A stretch of DNA of 64,000 bases, from NCBI GenBank assembly GCA_017458005.1, contig JAFTGH010000017.1:1-64000 (forward strand). The letters run 5' to 3'. This document shows, piece after piece, positions 17,993 through 26,247 of this stretch (positions are counted from its first letter, which is position 1; the number at the start of each line of letters is the position of its first letter). The notes beneath the pieces were generated by a model, which was not told where the DNA came from, did no database searches, and was given only the letters and a program-made list of their open reading frames with translations. The stretch comes from Prevotella sp. (lineage in GTDB: Bacteria > Bacteroidota > Bacteroidia > Bacteroidales > Bacteroidaceae). Both the position numbers and the translations under genes were made by a program.

Positions 17993-18609
17993 AGCAACGA
18001 CAACAGATGATATTGGCAGCACGGGTGATTAGCATGCTCTTCACTCCCTTCTATCTCCCTATCATTGGGTTGATAACGCTATTTACCTTCAGTTATATGA
18101 GCATCTTCCCTTGGGCGTATAAGTTACAGGTACTCATCATGGTCTACTTCTTTACCATCCTGTTGCCTTCTGTGATGATTCATCTCTATCGACGCTATCA
18201 AGGGTGGACACTCATAGAACTCGGACAAAGGGAGCGTCGTATGGTGCCATATATCCTCTCTATCGTCTGCTATTTTACCTGTATCTATGTGATGACGCGG
18301 TTGCACTTGCCGCATTTCATCATCTCCATCGTCATAGCGGCGCTGATGGTCCAGATTATCTGTGCGCTTATCAATGTCTGGTGGAAAATATCTACCCATA
18401 CGGCAGCCATTGGAGGAGTGGGTGGAGCCTTGTTCGCCTTCGCTGAGTATCTGGGCTTTAATCCTGTCTGGTGGCTGTGTGTCATCTTTTTGGTGGCGGG
18501 TGTCTTAGGCTCTTGCCGGATGGTGCTTCGCCAGCACACCCTGTCGCAAGTCATTGGGGGCTTCTGGATAGGCTTTGCCTGTGCCGCCCTCGCCATCCTC
18601 TTCTTGTAG
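17989..18609 (+). CDS. PAP2-like integral membrane phosphatase
   Basis: A 206-residue membrane protein with about six hydrophobic segments. The C-terminal motif CRMVLRQHTLSQVIGGFWIG matches the PAP2 C-terminal signature, with its His and Gly, and THTAAIGG near residue 137 fits the central motif. PAP2 enzymes dephosphorylate lipid phosphates such as undecaprenyl diphosphate or phosphatidylglycerophosphate. The first conserved Lys-Arg motif is weak, so activity is not certain. The start overlaps the rpoN stop by 4 bp. Confidence 0.65.
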   Translation: MKQRQQMILAARVISMLFTPFYLPIIGLITLFTFSYMSIFPWAYKLQVLIMVYFFTILLPSVMIHLYRRYQGWTLIELGQRERRMVPYILSIVCYFTCIYVMTRLHLPHFIISIVIAALMVQIICALINVWWKISTHTAAIGGVGGALFAFAEYLGFNPVWWLCVIFLVAGVLGSCRMVLRQHTLSQVIGGFWIGFACAALAILFL

Positions 18610-18640
18610 TCATGTTGAAATATCGAAATAACAAAAGAAT

Positions 18641-19147
18641 ATGAATCCAATTGTCAGTATTATCATGGGCAGTACGAGTGACCTGCCTGTTATGGAGAAA
18701 GCCTGTAAACTCTTAGACGAGATGCAGGTACCTTTTGAAGTCAATGCCCTCTCGGCACATCGTACGCCAGAGGCTGTCGAGGAGTTTGCCCGCAACGCCA
18801 AAGGGCGTGGCATCCGCGTGATTATCGCCGCAGCAGGAATGGCGGCAGCCCTGCCTGGTGTGATAGCAGCCTCTACCACCCTGCCTGTCATCGGTGTTCC
18901 TATCAAGGGAATGCTCGATGGTCTTGACGCCATGCTCTCAATCATCCAGATGCCTCCAGGCATCCCTGTCGCCACCGTGGGAGTGAATGGTGCCCAAAAC
19001 GCAGCCATCCTCGCTGTGGAGATGCTTGCGCTCTCCGATGAGGCTATCGCACAGCGCCTTAGTGACTATAAGAGTGGGCTCAAGGCGAAGATAGAGAAGG
19101 CAAACAAAGAACTCGCCGAAGTAAAATTCCAGTATAAGACCAACTAA
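18641..19147 (+). CDS. purE: N5-carboxyaminoimidazole ribonucleotide mutase
   Basis: A 168-residue PurE, the usual length for class I enzymes. The N terminus VSIIMGSTSDLPVMEKA forms the phosphate-binding loop, and SAHRTPE holds the catalytic His. It converts N5-CAIR to CAIR in purine synthesis in the cytoplasm. ispG starts at the next base after its stop, so the two are cotranscribed. Confidence 0.95.
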   Translation: MNPIVSIIMGSTSDLPVMEKACKLLDEMQVPFEVNALSAHRTPEAVEEFARNAKGRGIRVIIAAAGMAAALPGVIAASTTLPVIGVPIKGMLDGLDAMLSIIQMPPGIPVATVGVNGAQNAAILAVEMLALSDEAIAQRLSDYKSGLKAKIEKANKELAEVKFQYKTN

Positions 19148-20524
19148 ATGAATTACCAAAGAAGAATCTCGTCCGTCACCCATGTCGGCAATATCACCAT
19201 CGGTGGCGACAGTCCTATCCGCATCCAGTCGATGGGAACAGTGGACACCAACAATACCGAAGGATGTGTGGCACAGGCAAAACGCATCATCGATGCTGGT
19301 GGCGAACTGGTACGATTCACTACTCAAGGCACTCGTGAGGCGGAGAACATGAAGAACATCTCGGCTCGTCTGAAAGCAGACGGCTACACCACCCCCTTGG
19401 TGGCTGACGTGCATTTCACTGCACATGTCGCAGATGTTGCCGCCCAGTATTGTGAGAAGGTGCGTATCAACCCTGGCAACTATGTCGACCCAGGACGTGT
19501 CTTCAAGCATCTGGAATATACCGACGAGGAATATGCTGAGGAGTTGAAGAAGATAGAAAACAAACTCGTGCCTTTCCTGAATATCTGTAAGGAGCATCAT
19601 ACCGCCATCCGCATCGGAGTGAATCACGGTTCCCTCAGCGACCGTATCATGTCGCGCTATGGCGACACGCCGGAAGGTATCGTGGAGAGTTGTATGGAGT
19701 TCCTGCGAATCTGCAAGCGGGAGGACTTCAACGACATCGTCATCTCTATCAAGGCGAGCAATACCGTCGTCATGGTTACCACCGTTCGTCTGTTGGTCAA
19801 GACAATGGACAAAGAGGATATGCACTATCCGCTACACCTAGGGGTGACGGAAGCCGGCGAGGGTGAGGATGGTAGGATCAAGAGTGCCGTAGGCATCGGA
19901 GCCTTATTGACAGAAGGCATTGGCGACACCATCCGTGTGTCTTTGAGTGAGGAACCCGAATATGAGATTCCCGTGGCACGCCAATTAGTCGATTCCATCG
20001 AAGAATGTGCCCGCCTGCGCACTGAGGCAGAGGCTTCTATCAAGGACGACACTATCACGCTTTCCCTCGATGAGCCAGATTGGGAAACCTTCCAACTGAA
20101 AGCCGCCATGGCTGTCGGCGCCCTGCTCATTGACCGTAAGGCGACCAAATTAGTCATTAATTCTAGTTCTTTTAAAGATCCTAGATTGACTAGTCTTGCA
20201 GATGCTATTCTGCAGGCGGCAAGAATCAAATTCACCAAGACGGAGTATATCTCCTGTCCTGGGTGTGGTAGAACGCTGTATAACCTCCAAGAGACGATCG
20301 CCCGGATCAAGGCAGCCACCAGTCACCTGGTAGGTTTGAAAATCGGCATCATGGGCTGTATCGTCAACGGACCTGGCGAGATGGCTGATGCTGACTACGG
20401 CTATGTAGGAGCGGGCAGAGGCAAGATCAGCCTCTACAAGCAGAAAGTCTGTGTAGAAAAGAATATCCCGGAGGAAGAAGCCGTGGAGAAACTCCTTGAA
20501 TTGATTAATAACGACCAGAAGTAG
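19148..20524 (+). CDS. ispG: 4-hydroxy-3-methylbut-2-enyl-diphosphate synthase
   Basis: A 458-residue GcpE/IspG that makes HMBPP in the non-mevalonate isoprenoid pathway. The N-terminal TIM barrel (about 1-270) has IQSMGTVDTNNTEG and RINPGNYVDPG. The C-terminal domain has the 4Fe-4S ligands in ISCPGCGRTLYNL and GIMGCIVNGPGEMADADYGY. The enzyme is longer than the two-domain E. coli type (372 residues) but, from memory, shorter than the three-domain forms of about 600 residues usual in Bacteroides. The insert between barrel and Fe-S domain is therefore reduced. Codon use changes to A/T-rich codons with three CTAG sites at 20163-20193. Confidence 0.92.
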   Translation: MNYQRRISSVTHVGNITIGGDSPIRIQSMGTVDTNNTEGCVAQAKRIIDAGGELVRFTTQGTREAENMKNISARLKADGYTTPLVADVHFTAHVADVAAQYCEKVRINPGNYVDPGRVFKHLEYTDEEYAEELKKIENKLVPFLNICKEHHTAIRIGVNHGSLSDRIMSRYGDTPEGIVESCMEFLRICKREDFNDIVISIKASNTVVMVTTVRLLVKTMDKEDMHYPLHLGVTEAGEGEDGRIKSAVGIGALLTEGIGDTIRVSLSEEPEYEIPVARQLVDSIEECARLRTEAEASIKDDTITLSLDEPDWETFQLKAAMAVGALLIDRKATKLVINSSSFKDPRLTSLADAILQAARIKFTKTEYISCPGCGRTLYNLQETIARIKAATSHLVGLKIGIMGCIVNGPGEMADADYGYVGAGRGKISLYKQKVCVEKNIPEEEAVEKLLELINNDQK

Positions 20525-20526
20525 TT

Positions 20527-21708
20527 TTATTCTGCTTGCAGCCGTTCTGCCATTGCCCTGCCTAACGCTTCACACTGGGCTTTGGTCTCTGGAGTTAGAC
20601 TCTGTTTGATCTCTACTGGCTCACCCACGGGCTCATAGTGCAATTTCTCCTCATTCCATCGGGAAATCTCGCTCACTGCCTTGGAAGCCCAGCCATAGGA
20701 GCCGAACCATCCCAAGAGGTGGTTCTTGATGTCCTTGCCCGCCAATTCAGAGAGCAGCACGTCCATCTCATGATAGAGGGCGGTGTTATAGGTGGGAGCA
20801 CCAACGATCAGCCCCTTATAACGGAACACATCACGGATGATATAGGAGTGGTGAGTCTTGGAGACATTATACATCACGATGTTTTTCACACCAGCCTCCG
20901 AGGCAGCACGTGCGATGACCTCTGCGGCACGCTCGGTATTGCCATACATCGTACCGTAGCAGATGACAAGTCCTGGCTCTGTCTCGTATTTCGACATGCG
21001 GTCATACTCGGCGATCACCTTATCAATATACTGATGCCATACAGGACCATGGGTAGCGCAGATGTAATCGAGTTTTACGTCAGCGAGTTTCTTAAGGGCA
21101 TTCTGTACGGGTGTACCATACTTACCCACGATATTCGAGTAGTAGCGCACCATCTCCAACCAGAAAGTGTCACAATTGATCTGCTCATCGATGACACCAC
21201 CGTTCAAAGCGCCGAAACAGCCAAAGGCGTCGCCACTAAATAAAACATTAGCCCATAAAGTCACCATCGTCTCAGGCCAATGGACCATCGGTGTCAACAC
21301 GAAGTTAAGTGTATGGCTTCCTAACTCGATGGAATCGCCGTTTTTCACTTCTATTGTTCCATCAGCGATACCATAGAAGCCTTCCATCATCTGGAAAGTC
21401 TTCTTGTTGCCAATGATCTGGATATTCGGATAGTATTTCTTGATGAGGGCGATAGATCCGCTATGGTCAGGCTCCATATGGTTGATGACCAGATAGTCGA
21501 CAGGGCGCTCCCCAATCACCTCGTGGATATGCTCGATGAATTGGGTAAAAAAGTCTACTTCTACAGTATCTATCAGGCACACTTTCTCGTCGTCAATCAG
21601 ATACGAGTTATAACTCACGCCATTGGGCAGCGGCCAGAGTCCCTCAAAGAGCGACTTGTTGCGGTCGTTGACACCCACGTAATAGATTTTGTTAGTAATC
21701 TCTTGCAT
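20527..21708 (-). CDS. FprA-type flavodiiron protein
   Basis: A 393-residue A-type flavoprotein. The metallo-beta-lactamase-like diiron domain (1-245) has the HMEPDHSGS metal motif. The C-terminal flavodoxin domain (about 255-390) begins LVICYGTMYGNTERAAEVIA, the FMN phosphate loop. Such enzymes reduce O2 to water, or NO to N2O, and protect anaerobes from oxygen or nitrosative stress. It lies downstream of the PfkB gene across a 43 bp gap of 14-bp tandem repeats. Gene symbol left empty because fprA, norV and others are used for this family. Confidence 0.9.
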   Translation of the reverse strand: MQEITNKIYYVGVNDRNKSLFEGLWPLPNGVSYNSYLIDDEKVCLIDTVEVDFFTQFIEHIHEVIGERPVDYLVINHMEPDHSGSIALIKKYYPNIQIIGNKKTFQMMEGFYGIADGTIEVKNGDSIELGSHTLNFVLTPMVHWPETMVTLWANVLFSGDAFGCFGALNGGVIDEQINCDTFWLEMVRYYSNIVGKYGTPVQNALKKLADVKLDYICATHGPVWHQYIDKVIAEYDRMSKYETEPGLVICYGTMYGNTERAAEVIARAASEAGVKNIVMYNVSKTHHSYIIRDVFRYKGLIVGAPTYNTALYHEMDVLLSELAGKDIKNHLLGWFGSYGWASKAVSEISRWNEEKLHYEPVGEPVEIKQSLTPETKAQCEALGRAMAERLQAE

Positions 21709-21719
21709 AGTAATATTTA

Positions 21720-21756
21720 TTAATCTTTAATGTTTAATCTTTAACGTTTAATCATT
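21720..21756. repeat. 14-bp tandem repeat between PfkB and FprA genes
   Basis: TTAATCTTTAATGT (21720-21733) is followed by TTAATCTTTAACGT (21734-21747) and a partial third unit (21748-21756) that runs into the PfkB stop codon. It fills the space just upstream of the FprA start, so it could affect its translation or transcription. Confidence 0.7.
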
Positions 21757-22714
21757 CTTCCATTGCTGCTAATGCCGCTTCCAGTTCCTGCCTCTTCTGG
21801 GCTCCAAACTCCGCAGACACGCTGTTGTTAATGCTTTGGCAGCACTCGGCAGAGAACTGCAAGGCACTCTGGATGACGCCATCCCATTGCGTCTCGCTCA
21901 GTCCCTGCTCTATCTCCTGACGGGTGATACCGTTCTTGATCATGCCATAGATGAAGCCCGCGTTGAAGTTATCGCCAGCCCCTATCGTGCTGACCGTCTC
22001 GCCTTGTATCACAGGGTACTGCTTTTGGAAACTGCCTTCCGCTCTTAGTTCCACAGGCTCAGCGGCACGTGTGAAAATAAACTTCTTGGTATAGAAAGAG
22101 ATCTGGGAGCGATAGACGGCATCGGGGTCGCTCTTCTTAAAGAGGATCTCAAAATCCTCTGACGAGCCACGCACGATATCGGCAAGTTCCAGGTTCTCCA
22201 GCAGGTTGGGGGTAATCTTCATGACCTCATTCTTATGGGAGGCACGGAAATTAACGTCATAATAGAGGATGGCGCCATGCTGGCGGGCATAGTCCAAGAA
22301 GGCATAGACCTGAGGACGGATGACGGGGTTCAAAGCGAAAAAACTGCCAAAAAGGACGATGTCATCGGGCTGTATGTCGGGATAGACATATTCTATACGG
22401 TCGTTGGGATGGTCTTTGTAGAAGATATACTCCGCATCATTCCTCTCATTCAGGAACGCCAGCGACAGGGGAGTCTTTGACTCGGGATAGACATTGATAT
22501 GGGAGGCATCCACGCCATTCTTCTCCAGGAAGTGGATGATATTCTGCCCCACACGGTCGTTGCCTGTCTCACTGATCATACTAGAAGGCACCCCTGCCCT
22601 ACCTAACGACACGACGGCATTAAACGTGCTGCCTCCAGGAACAGCGCTGATGGGCTGCTCGTTGCGGAAAATGATGTCCAGTACGGTCTCTCCTATTCCT
22701 ATTACTTTACGCAT
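21752..22714 (-). CDS. PfkB-family carbohydrate kinase
   Basis: A 320-residue ribokinase/PfkB-fold sugar kinase, probably a fructokinase-like enzyme. The N-terminal GGSTFNAVVSLGRAG is the substrate-binding signature. The C-terminal TIGAGDNFNAGFIYG holds the anion hole and catalytic Asp. It phosphorylates a sugar or nucleoside with ATP in the cytoplasm; the exact sugar cannot be told. The ATG at 22714 is chosen because a TTG start at 22735 would lie within the -7 element at 22733-22740. Confidence 0.87.
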   Translation of the reverse strand: MRKVIGIGETVLDIIFRNEQPISAVPGGSTFNAVVSLGRAGVPSSMISETGNDRVGQNIIHFLEKNGVDASHINVYPESKTPLSLAFLNERNDAEYIFYKDHPNDRIEYVYPDIQPDDIVLFGSFFALNPVIRPQVYAFLDYARQHGAILYYDVNFRASHKNEVMKITPNLLENLELADIVRGSSEDFEILFKKSDPDAVYRSQISFYTKKFIFTRAAEPVELRAEGSFQKQYPVIQGETVSTIGAGDNFNAGFIYGMIKNGITRQEIEQGLSETQWDGVIQSALQFSAECCQSINNSVSAEFGAQKRQELEAALAAMEE

Positions 22715-22732
22715 AAAATGTATAATTTCCTG

Positions 22733-22740
22733 CAAAGATA
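22733..22740 (-). promoter_or_regulatory. -7 element of the PfkB gene
   Basis: Minus-strand TATCTTTG, 18 bp upstream of the ATG at 22714. It is back to back with the M16 promoter. Confidence 0.6.
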
Positions 22741-22782
22741 CAACTATTTTTCAAAAATCCGCCATCTTTCCTTTTATTTCAT

Positions 22783-22790
22783 TACCTTTG
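22783..22790 (+). promoter_or_regulatory. -7 element of the M16 peptidase gene
   Basis: TACCTTTG, 8 bp upstream of the ATG at 22799. It excludes the longer frame that begins at 22718. Confidence 0.6.
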
Positions 22791-22798
22791 CATCAGAA

Positions 22799-24022
22799 AT
22801 GACACATTATAATATTCATACGCTGCCCAACGGCTTACGAGTCATCCATCTCCCCTCCGACTCGCCAGTCATCTATTGTGGCATTGGTATCAAAGTGGGG
22901 TCGCGCCATGAGCAACAAGGCGAGGAGGGCTTAGCGCATTTCTGTGAGCACGTCACCTTCAAGGGCACCCGCCGCCGTTCCGCACTCCAGATCCTAAACA
23001 GTCTGGAGAGTGTAGGTGGTGATCTGAATGCCTTCACGAATAAGGAGGACACCATCTTCTATGCGGCAATCCTCAAGGAGCACCTTCCACGTGCTGTCGA
23101 CCTCCTGACGGATATCGTCTTCAACAGCACGTACCCCGATCAGGAAATAGCCCATGAGGTGGATGTCATCTGTGATGAGATCGAGAGTTATAACGACTCA
23201 CCAGCCGAACTCATCTATGACGAGTTTGAGAACAAACTCTTCCAAGGGCACCCCCTGGGGCACCATATTTTAGGAACTCGTGAGCGGGTGAAATCATTCA
23301 CCTCTGAGGATGCCCGCCGTTTTACCCAGCGCTACTATCGTCCTGACAATGCTATCTTCTTCGCCTATGGCAATCTGAACTTCCTGCAACTCGTCAGGAA
23401 ACTGGAGAGTGCGGGGGTGCGGAGGTACGAAGATGCGAGGGAGCGAGAAATGCCCAAGTACAACCCGTCGCCTTCGAGCCTCAGTCTCCCATCGCCCTCT
23501 CATCATCAGTCGCACGTCATGTTGGGTTGCAAGACTTATGCCTTCAACGACCCACGGCGCATGCCCCTCTACCTCTTAAACAATATCCTAGGAGGTCCTG
23601 GGATGAATGCCCGTCTGAACCTCTCGCTGCGAGAGCGTCACGGACTGGTATACACCATCGAGAGTTCGATGGCAAGTTATAGTGATACAGGTTGCTGGTC
23701 GGTCTATTTTGGATGTGACCATCATGATGTGAAACGCTGTCTGCGACTGGTCAATAGGGAACTCGACCGTATGATGCAGCACCCGTTATCGGAACGTCAG
23801 TTACTCGCTGCGAAACGACAACTGAAGGGACAGATTGCCATCGCCTGTGACAACAGGGAACAGTTTGCCCTCGATTTTGCCAAGAGTTTCCTGCATTATG
23901 ACAAGGAGCGAGACATCGACTACCTCTTCCAACAGATTGACGCCATCACCGCCCTACAGTTGCAAGGGGTAGCCCAAGAATGTTTCGACCCCCAACGGCT
24001 CACTACCTTGATGATACAATAG
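22799..24022 (+). CDS. M16 family zinc metallopeptidase
   Basis: A 407-residue insulinase-like peptidase. The inverted zinc motif HFCEH is at residues 47-51, and the distal Glu lies in the EVDVICDEIESYNDSP stretch about 75 residues later, so the metal site looks complete. The second half (about 170-400) is the M16_C domain. No signal peptide is seen, so it is probably cytoplasmic and degrades peptides. An unusual Ser/Pro/Arg-rich segment (about residues 203-238, from a purine-rich stretch at 23405-23515) interrupts the start of the C-terminal domain. It ends 5 bp before the convergent barrel gene. Confidence 0.88.
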   Translation: MTHYNIHTLPNGLRVIHLPSDSPVIYCGIGIKVGSRHEQQGEEGLAHFCEHVTFKGTRRRSALQILNSLESVGGDLNAFTNKEDTIFYAAILKEHLPRAVDLLTDIVFNSTYPDQEIAHEVDVICDEIESYNDSPAELIYDEFENKLFQGHPLGHHILGTRERVKSFTSEDARRFTQRYYRPDNAIFFAYGNLNFLQLVRKLESAGVRRYEDAREREMPKYNPSPSSLSLPSPSHHQSHVMLGCKTYAFNDPRRMPLYLLNNILGGPGMNARLNLSLRERHGLVYTIESSMASYSDTGCWSVYFGCDHHDVKRCLRLVNRELDRMMQHPLSERQLLAAKRQLKGQIAIACDNREQFALDFAKSFLHYDKERDIDYLFQQIDAITALQLQGVAQECFDPQRLTTLMIQ

Positions 24023-24027
24023 GGAGC

Positions 24028-26241
24028 CTAATTGCCTTTTGTGATACCACCCACGACATCATCGTTCTCAATGGTGCGCTCTGCTTTCTTGACGGATGCC
24101 TTGAGGGAGCCGAAGCGGTAACTGACAGAGATGGCAAACTGCCTGCCACGGTTATAGGACGTGCTAAGGTCACGGAAGTCGCCGTTGACGGCTTCGTTAC
24201 AGTATTTGGTATAGTGGTCGAAGGGGTCGTCGGTCATGAGCCGTACCGTCAGGCGGTCGTCTTTCAGGAACGAGCGTTGCAGCGAGGCGTAATAACCATA
24301 CCACGAGTGCTGCATATAATAGACATTGGAGGGGTTGTGTCCTATCTTACCATACGCGCTGAGCGACAGTTGCAGTCGCCATGGCAGTTTCTGTGTGAGG
24401 TTGACATAGTAGTTGTCAGACCATCCGAAGGTACGATAGCCGAGATTGGGATTCTCATAGTGCTCATAGCGTGCCGTATTGTTGAAGACAAGGGTCGTGG
24501 TCTCGAAAGGCCGCCATTGCACATACTGCTCGAAGGTGGCACGTCGGTAACGCTGGATATTGTCGTAGGTCAAGTAGCGTACATCACCATCTGCTGTCTG
24601 GACAGAGGCAATACCACCATTACTGAACTGATAGCCTGGAGCCAGTTGAAGGGTTAATCGCTTGCCCACAAACATATAGATGAGGTTGACACGCTGGGAG
24701 TGGGAACTGACCAACTCCGGGTTACCGCTTTGTATGATAGTCGGTGAGACGATAACGGCAGGATTCAAGTAGGAGATACCAGGACGGTTGATGCTGGTGG
24801 TGTAGTTCAGTTTCAGCGACTGCGCATCGGTTATCTGGTATTTCAGACTCGCCTGCGGTACCCAGTCGCTCAACCGGTGTCGGAACGTCTCACCACTACC
24901 ATCTGGATAACAGCCTTTCATAAAACTATACTCATAGCGCAGTCCCGCACGAGCCGACCATTTATCCTTGTTATAGATATAGTCCGCATAGCCAGCCATG
25001 ACACGGGTGGTATGCTCAAACTCACTGTTGGTCTCTGGCAGCACATCGCCATAACTTTGGGTGTTATGGCTGTTGTTATGACGGTCGATATACTTGGCTC
25101 CCAACTCTAGTTGATGTCCCTTGCCCAGAGGGCGCAACCAGTCGATCTGGAAGGTATGCTCCGTAAACCGCTCCCGCTCCTTCTGGAGTGAGTTCGTGTA
25201 AGGGAAGGGGGCGTCCATGAGGTCGGTATACTCATTCTCCTGATCCGTATGTTGACGCGTCAGGGCGAGCATGTAAGAGAGTGTAAACAACTCGCCCTCT
25301 CGACGCGTCTTATGCTCGAAGTCCAGTCGTCCGTTCCATGACTGATGACTGTAACCCGGCATCCAATAGTGGTTGTTATAACGATAGAGGGATCCCCTCC
25401 CATCCTCCCCTGTCGAGGGGAGAAGTTCTGTGGTTCCATCACCCTGTACGTTCAGTTTATAGAAATAGCCGCCAAACGAGGCAGACAGCAGGTTGAGGGA
25501 ATCGATATCATAACTGGCATTGATATCCCCGAAATGGATGCTGCCAGGGTTAGTCCCTTCTGAGTGGGTAAGCAGTCGATTACCAGTCTGGAGAAAGGTT
25601 CGCTCCACGTCATTGCTACTTTCCGTCTCGCGTCTCGACATGCCTCCATAGCCATAGTTGGCTGATAGCAATAACTTGCCCACCTGTCCTGTCAAGGAGG
25701 TGTAGAGGTTAGGGTGATTCAAGGAATTGTAATAGAGGTTGACGACTCCAGTCACACCATCGAACTTCGAGCCATCCACCATCACGATATTCAGGATAGC
25801 GTCTACCCCCTCGGCATCCTCACGGGCACCAGGGTCAGTGATGACCTCTATACGCTTCACCATCGAGGCAGGCATCGACTTGAATATCTCCTTGGCGTTC
25901 TTCGACAGGTTGGGGTCGTAGTGTCCGTTCTTATAGATTTTGAAGTTGCTGTTTCCCTTTACCTTGATGTTATCATCGCCGTCGACCGTCACCATCGGCA
26001 CCTTGCGGAGCATGTCCATCACCGTCTGTGTCTTCGACTCCTCGTCGGCCTGCACATCATAGCCGATACGGTCAATCTCCTGTTTGATGAGTTGCCGTTG
26101 TGCCTTCACCTCGATACCCTCCAGTTCCTGGTCCCAGGTAATGGAGTCGTTCTCCACTCTCAGACTGTCGGTCTGAGCCATAACAGTCCCTGCTTTCACT
26201 GCCATTAGGAGTGAAAGGCATACTAATTTGCCATATTTCAT
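24028..26241 (-). CDS. TonB-receptor-like outer membrane beta-barrel protein
   Basis: A 737-residue outer membrane protein with a signal peptide ending VMAQ. Residues about 45-155 are plug-like (VMDMLRKVPMVTVDGDD, MVKRIEVITDPGARED), followed by a long barrel typical of the OMP_b-brl family (PF14905-like). It is the last gene of the ECF sigma operon and may be its main target. No TonB-dependent substrate can be assigned. A palindromic hairpin sequence (25405-25422) is inserted in frame and encodes part of a loop (LLPSTGEDGRGSL). It starts 6 bp after the preceding gene. Confidence 0.85.
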   Translation of the reverse strand: MKYGKLVCLSLLMAVKAGTVMAQTDSLRVENDSITWDQELEGIEVKAQRQLIKQEIDRIGYDVQADEESKTQTVMDMLRKVPMVTVDGDDNIKVKGNSNFKIYKNGHYDPNLSKNAKEIFKSMPASMVKRIEVITDPGAREDAEGVDAILNIVMVDGSKFDGVTGVVNLYYNSLNHPNLYTSLTGQVGKLLLSANYGYGGMSRRETESSNDVERTFLQTGNRLLTHSEGTNPGSIHFGDINASYDIDSLNLLSASFGGYFYKLNVQGDGTTELLPSTGEDGRGSLYRYNNHYWMPGYSHQSWNGRLDFEHKTRREGELFTLSYMLALTRQHTDQENEYTDLMDAPFPYTNSLQKERERFTEHTFQIDWLRPLGKGHQLELGAKYIDRHNNSHNTQSYGDVLPETNSEFEHTTRVMAGYADYIYNKDKWSARAGLRYEYSFMKGCYPDGSGETFRHRLSDWVPQASLKYQITDAQSLKLNYTTSINRPGISYLNPAVIVSPTIIQSGNPELVSSHSQRVNLIYMFVGKRLTLQLAPGYQFSNGGIASVQTADGDVRYLTYDNIQRYRRATFEQYVQWRPFETTTLVFNNTARYEHYENPNLGYRTFGWSDNYYVNLTQKLPWRLQLSLSAYGKIGHNPSNVYYMQHSWYGYYASLQRSFLKDDRLTVRLMTDDPFDHYTKYCNEAVNGDFRDLSTSYNRGRQFAISVSYRFGSLKASVKKAERTIENDDVVGGITKGN
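25405..25422. repeat. In-frame palindrome in the outer membrane barrel gene
   Basis: CTCCCCT at 25405-25411 and AGGGGAG at 25416-25422 form a 7-bp hairpin around GTCG. The C/G-run flanks (CCCCTCCCATC) differ from the surrounding codon use. The encoded residues lie in a predicted barrel loop, where insertion is likely tolerated. Confidence 0.6.
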
Positions 26242-26247
26242 ATCTTC

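Noticed and set aside
18938-19825. 295-residue minus-strand frame opposite purE and ispG
   Set aside because: Both plus-strand genes are unmistakable; the frame is His/Asp-rich, as expected for an antisense reading of such codons.
23980-24657. 225-residue plus-strand frame opposite the end of the barrel gene
   Set aside because: It overlaps two well-supported genes and shows no family motif.
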